Assembly (NCBI RefSeq): GCF_023656415.1
Contig: NZ_JAMOIL010000023.1
Location: 1 to 64,000, forward strand
Length of the DNA stretch: 64,000 nt
DNA from: Nocardioides bruguierae
Lineage (GTDB): Bacteria; Actinomycetota; Actinomycetes; Propionibacteriales; Nocardioidaceae
Reading direction: 5' to 3'
Of this stretch, positions 60,927 through 64,000 are shown in pieces (the first letter of the stretch is position 1; each line of letters begins with the position of its first letter). The notes below the pieces were generated by a model, which made no database searches, was not told the DNA's origin, and worked only from the letters and a program-made list of their open reading frames with translations. A program made the translations under genes and the position numbers.

Positions 60927-61866
60927 TCCTACCCCGCCTCAAAAACCAGAAGACTGGCGCCCCCAAAACTTTGGCCAACAAGGAATACCCAGGCTCCAGC
61001 TCTCGACGCCAAGCGTCATCAACAACGATTTCCTGAGAACGGTATCGGGTAGGGTTCCCAGCCACTGTATGCGTTGGCACAGTCGAGCCCTCATTCTTCA
61101 GCCTCAAAGCCACGTTTGAAGAAGTGCATTCCAATACAGAGGTAACACTCTCGTCAAGATCGAGGACGTAATCTTCGTAGGCCAGGGAGAGGCGCCGATC
61201 CGCCGGAACGGATCTGGCCGCAAGGAGGATGACCGCGTTCTGAACATTCCAAGCAAGCACTTGGCGCACACTGTAAACGATCCTACGAATGTCTAGCGCT
61301 CCAGGCGACTCGTTGCCACGAATGAATCTCTTTGACACCGCAAAGAGGTATGCAGTTGGGTTGCGCCAGACATGTACCACTGTCATATCAAACAGCCCCG
61401 ACTTCAACAGGGCATGGAGACGATATGGATCCTTCGACGAATCTACGAGTATTACCGGACGTAACGCATCGCGCGCCAGAAGGCTGGAATACATCTCAAG
61501 AATTTCCAGCGTGTTCTGCGCATAGCGCAAATTGCGGCGACTCACACCTTTTATCAGCATGCGTACTAGTTCCATGGGACGCAGAGTCCGCCCCGCATTG
61601 TGTTGTTCGCGGAACATCCTGAGACTGGGCGCCATCTCCTCACGCCCGCTAAGCCCGAACTCCCGAATGATCTCGCTCCACACCGGACAATTCGTCACCA
61701 AGTTTCCGCATGCGCAAGGCCGCTCGGGAGACAGGGCCTCATGTGGAAGCAGATGCAACTCTCCAACCGTGGCAACACCGGGCATCTGCCCCAGCCTGCT
61801 CTCAAGAAGAGTTGAGCCGCTCCGGCCGATACTGGCCACGTAGATAAGGGGAAGCCGATTCTCCAT
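60916..61866 (-). CDS. Sulfotransferase (P-loop, PAPS-dependent)
   Basis: The 316-residue protein has LIYVASIGRSGSTLLESRLGQMPGV (5'-phosphosulfate loop), a Cys cluster CACGNLVTNCPVW, DSSKDPYRL, and VVHVWRNPTAYLFAVSKRF (3'-phosphate-binding). This is the Sulfotransfer_3-type family common in exopolysaccharide loci. Its ATG at 61866 lies 65 bases inside the end of the polymerase-like gene, an unusually long overlap. Confidence 0.88.
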   Translation of the reverse strand: MENRLPLIYVASIGRSGSTLLESRLGQMPGVATVGELHLLPHEALSPERPCACGNLVTNCPVWSEIIREFGLSGREEMAPSLRMFREQHNAGRTLRPMELVRMLIKGVSRRNLRYAQNTLEILEMYSSLLARDALRPVILVDSSKDPYRLHALLKSGLFDMTVVHVWRNPTAYLFAVSKRFIRGNESPGALDIRRIVYSVRQVLAWNVQNAVILLAARSVPADRRLSLAYEDYVLDLDESVTSVLECTSSNVALRLKNEGSTVPTHTVAGNPTRYRSQEIVVDDAWRRELEPGYSLLAKVLGAPVFWFLRRGRNAQ

Positions 61867-63223
61867 AACAGTCCTCGTTCGTCACGCACTTACTTTGTCG
61901 AAGGAATCCAATGCCCACAATATACGAAAGAAGAAGTCCTGTCGTGGATATAGTGAGATTCCCAGACTGCAGATAGACAAGGCCCACAAACGCAGCGCTC
62001 ATGGCCGCTTGGTCCTCGAGGGTCCTGACCAGGCCCATACCTCGTACAATCCGGACGAGTAGAACTAGATAAACAGTCAGAAAAAGTAGGAACGCCAGGG
62101 GGCCGGCAACGACTGCCATGTTGACAATCGCATTGTCGACACTTTTAACAGAATTTCCGGAGCCTCCAAAGCCTGAACCGAGCGGACTCGTCAAGGACGC
62201 CTCAAGAACTTCAACAAGTGCAAGACGGGCACGTACAGATGAGTCCTCTAATCCTCCGAACTCGGTGTACCGTCTGGCGCTGAACGTTTGCGATTCTGTC
62301 CCGCTTAGTTGGCCAACGCCAAAACTCAAAAAGAGCACTACCGCCACCGTCGCTATGGCACAGCCCAAAATGAGTTTTGGCGACCTACGCGCTGCTGCAG
62401 TTATCGCCACGGCGAGCAGAACCGCGACAATAGCCGTCCGAACACCAGTCAAGAACAACGCCACGGAGATGACTGGGATTGAGGTCAGGCAAAGTAGCCG
62501 AGAACTGAGACCAAATGACGTGTCCATTGCTCGATACCCAGCCACAATTACGCAGACAGAAAGCAAGAACGAGAAGGCGCCGGGAGCTTCTGCCGTTCCG
62601 AAGACTCGGACATACATCGGAAACGGCTGGCCAATGCTTTCCAGGCCAGAGGCGATCATCCAAGACGCGTCCCATCTCGGAAGGATAAAGAATTGTACGA
62701 TTCCGTATGTTGCGAGCACGAGCCCCAGCGCCGGAAGCAATCGATATAGAATCGCCCAAATATCTGGAAGCCAGCCAACCGTGGGCGCAATCATCAGCGT
62801 CAAGCACATTAACGTCATTCCAAGGGCATAGCCCGAACTGGCGGAAAGCCCGTTGATGAGGCTAGCAACGACAAGGATTGAACCTAGACCCGTCATGCCG
62901 AAGACAATTAGTCGAGAATCCAGAGTTGCCGTGCGCCGATGCTTCAAGAAGGCGAGAGCGAACAAAGCTAGGGGTACGAGCAGAAGAGGATCATAGTCCA
63001 CACGTCCGCCACTACTCAGACGCCGAAGTAGTCCCAGAGCAGAAACAAGTACAACAGCCATACATACCAGCGTCCGAGATCCAGTAACCCCAAACATGAC
63101 TATGGCCACGAAGGCACCGAGCACGAGCAGGACCGGGACAGAAGTGATTGCATACCCCACCGCCACACCTGCACACATCCAGGTCGAGCCCAGTAGCAAT
63201 GCCCCCGAAAGCCTGCTCAACAT
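61802..63223 (-). CDS. O-antigen ligase/polymerase-like membrane protein
   Basis: The 473-residue protein has about twelve membrane helices and a larger external loop near the C-terminal third, with the signature VRARLALVEVLEASLTSPLGSGFGGSGNSVKSVDNAIVNMAVVAG, typical of Wzy/O-antigen ligase-like proteins (G-G-SGN ... DN pattern). It probably polymerises or ligates repeat units at the membrane surface. ATG 63223 has ggag upstream and lies 10 bases after the stop of the next gene. Confidence 0.85.
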   Translation of the reverse strand: MLSRLSGALLLGSTWMCAGVAVGYAITSVPVLLVLGAFVAIVMFGVTGSRTLVCMAVVLVSALGLLRRLSSGGRVDYDPLLLVPLALFALAFLKHRRTATLDSRLIVFGMTGLGSILVVASLINGLSASSGYALGMTLMCLTLMIAPTVGWLPDIWAILYRLLPALGLVLATYGIVQFFILPRWDASWMIASGLESIGQPFPMYVRVFGTAEAPGAFSFLLSVCVIVAGYRAMDTSFGLSSRLLCLTSIPVISVALFLTGVRTAIVAVLLAVAITAAARRSPKLILGCAIATVAVVLFLSFGVGQLSGTESQTFSARRYTEFGGLEDSSVRARLALVEVLEASLTSPLGSGFGGSGNSVKSVDNAIVNMAVVAGPLAFLLFLTVYLVLLVRIVRGMGLVRTLEDQAAMSAAFVGLVYLQSGNLTISTTGLLLSYIVGIGFLRQSKCVTNEDCYGESASPYLRGQYRPERLNSS

Positions 63224-63233
63224 GCTTGGCTCC

Positions 63234-64000
63234 CTACGCGTGAACCGAATTGTGGATAATGGGCACCAACTGCTTGGCATCCCCCATGCGCCTAAACGTG
63301 TCGGCAAACCTCCCCGACTCCACGGCGGGCAAACCAGCCACCGCAGCCTCTTCAATGAACCGAACGAGACTCTCCCTATAGTCCTGGTCCGGCTTGATGA
63401 TTAGGGCCTTCGGGAAAGCCAACTGTTCTGCGATAAATGTCGCTCCCGGATTTGGCGTCGCCAAGACTGCCGTACCTGCGCAAAGAGCTTCCGCACTCGG
63501 GATACCGAATCCTTCATAGGAACTCGGCGCAAGGAGTATCCAACTCTCCCCCATTACGCGCTGAACCTGATGGTCAGGCGCACCGGAAACGTGTGTGACC
63601 CACGGCTCCCAGTAAGCCTTGTCCTCTGCTGGACCGAATACGGTCAGCTGAGCATCGGGCCAACGTTTCCGCACTCCACTCCACGCCTCCTGTGCAAGGT
63701 GACCACGCTTTCTCCCATGAAAGCTTCCGACAAAGACCGCACTTGGCCCGGATGACTTGGACCCGGTCTCACAGTCGACTGGCCAGAACGGGGGAATTAT
63801 TTGGTCGCATGAAAATAAGTTAAGCGATTCCAGACCAACGGCGATGCGATAACTTGATTTGCGCGCAGACCATGACTCCAGTGCAGATAGAACATAATGG
63901 TTTAACGCCCTGATGCCGGAACTTGACTGAGCTTCGCGCAACGCCGAGCCATGGAATATCCGAATCAGTGGAGTACGCTCAGGGATAGACCAGTCATCTC
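63234..64000 (-). CDS. Glycosyltransferase family 4, 5' end beyond the window
   Basis: The frame is open through the window edge. Visible C-terminal 255 residues include RIFHGSALREAQSSSGIRALNHYVL at the upstream side, SAVFVGSFHGRKRGHLAQEAW, RWPDAQLTVFGPAEDKAYW and SWILLAPSSYEGFGIPSAEALCAGTAVLATPNPGATFI, a GT4 nucleotide-sugar site. The TTG at 63941 is not a real start because the reading frame and homologous-looking sequence continue upstream. It is transcribed with the polymerase-like and sulfotransferase genes. Confidence 0.85.
   Translation of the reverse strand, partial: DDWSIPERTPLIRIFHGSALREAQSSSGIRALNHYVLSALESWSARKSSYRIAVGLESLNLFSCDQIIPPFWPVDCETGSKSSGPSAVFVGSFHGRKRGHLAQEAWSGVRKRWPDAQLTVFGPAEDKAYWEPWVTHVSGAPDHQVQRVMGESWILLAPSSYEGFGIPSAEALCAGTAVLATPNPGATFIAEQLAFPKALIIKPDQDYRESLVRFIEEAAVAGLPAVESGRFADTFRRMGDAKQLVPIIHNSVHA

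Noticed and set aside
63939-63941. TTG as the start of the last glycosyltransferase
   Set aside because: The frame continues upstream to the window edge with sequence typical of GT4 enzymes, so the gene is simply cut by the window.

Overview
The window is high-GC DNA from an actinomycete, most likely Nocardioides or a close relative (Nocardioidaceae). This is inferred from gene content: the mycothiol gene mshA, a WhiB-like protein, an F420/FMN-type split-barrel enzyme, a DUF222-HNH protein and an actinobacterial aromatic-carotenoid cluster. Many genes also appear to have leaderless starts (TANNNT, six bases, then ATG or GTG). No rRNA, tRNA or CRISPR array was seen.

Layout. (1) 1-13.5 kb is an accessory island. 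It holds two abutting IS5-type elements, a divergent pair of DUF2690-like genes with a palindromic operator candidate, and an arginine module (argG, argH, a DMT exporter and a divergent ArgP/LysG-type regulator). It ends in the remains of an integrative or conjugative element (FtsK-type ATPase, small membrane protein, WhiB-like protein, Cys-rich protein, several truncated genes) and stops directly at the ybjN-like gene. (2) 13.5-41.2 kb looks like chromosomal backbone: ybjN-like, mshA, SDR, Asp/Glu racemase, secreted beta-propeller protein, PPOX enzyme, TetR pair, typA, manA, two tandem orphan sensor kinases, enoyl-CoA hydratase, a MoxR/DUF58/VWA operon, a large secreted metzincin-like protease, a RibD-type reductase and a DUF222-HNH protein. 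(3) 41.3-44.4 kb holds secreted proteins and two paralogous microproteins with a shared C-x7-C-x-H-x4-H pattern, each behind a similar promoter and 5' hairpin. (4) 44.75-54.8 kb is a complete aromatic carotenoid (isorenieratene-type) locus in two convergent operons: idi-crtE-crtI-crtB/Rieske on + and crtYc-crtYd-methyltransferase-crtU on -. (5) 55.3-64 kb is an exopolysaccharide locus, AT-richer from 56.7 kb on. It has an initiating sugar transferase, glycosyltransferases, two sulfotransferases and an O-antigen ligase/polymerase-like protein, and is interrupted by an ISL3 remnant.

The most unusual points are the two microproteins with matched structured leaders; a phytoene synthase-Rieske fusion whose N-terminal extension and linker are translated copies of a dispersed hairpin repeat; the paired (compensatory) stem changes among copies of that repeat; and the argGH/ArgP/exporter module with an altered ArgG PP-loop.
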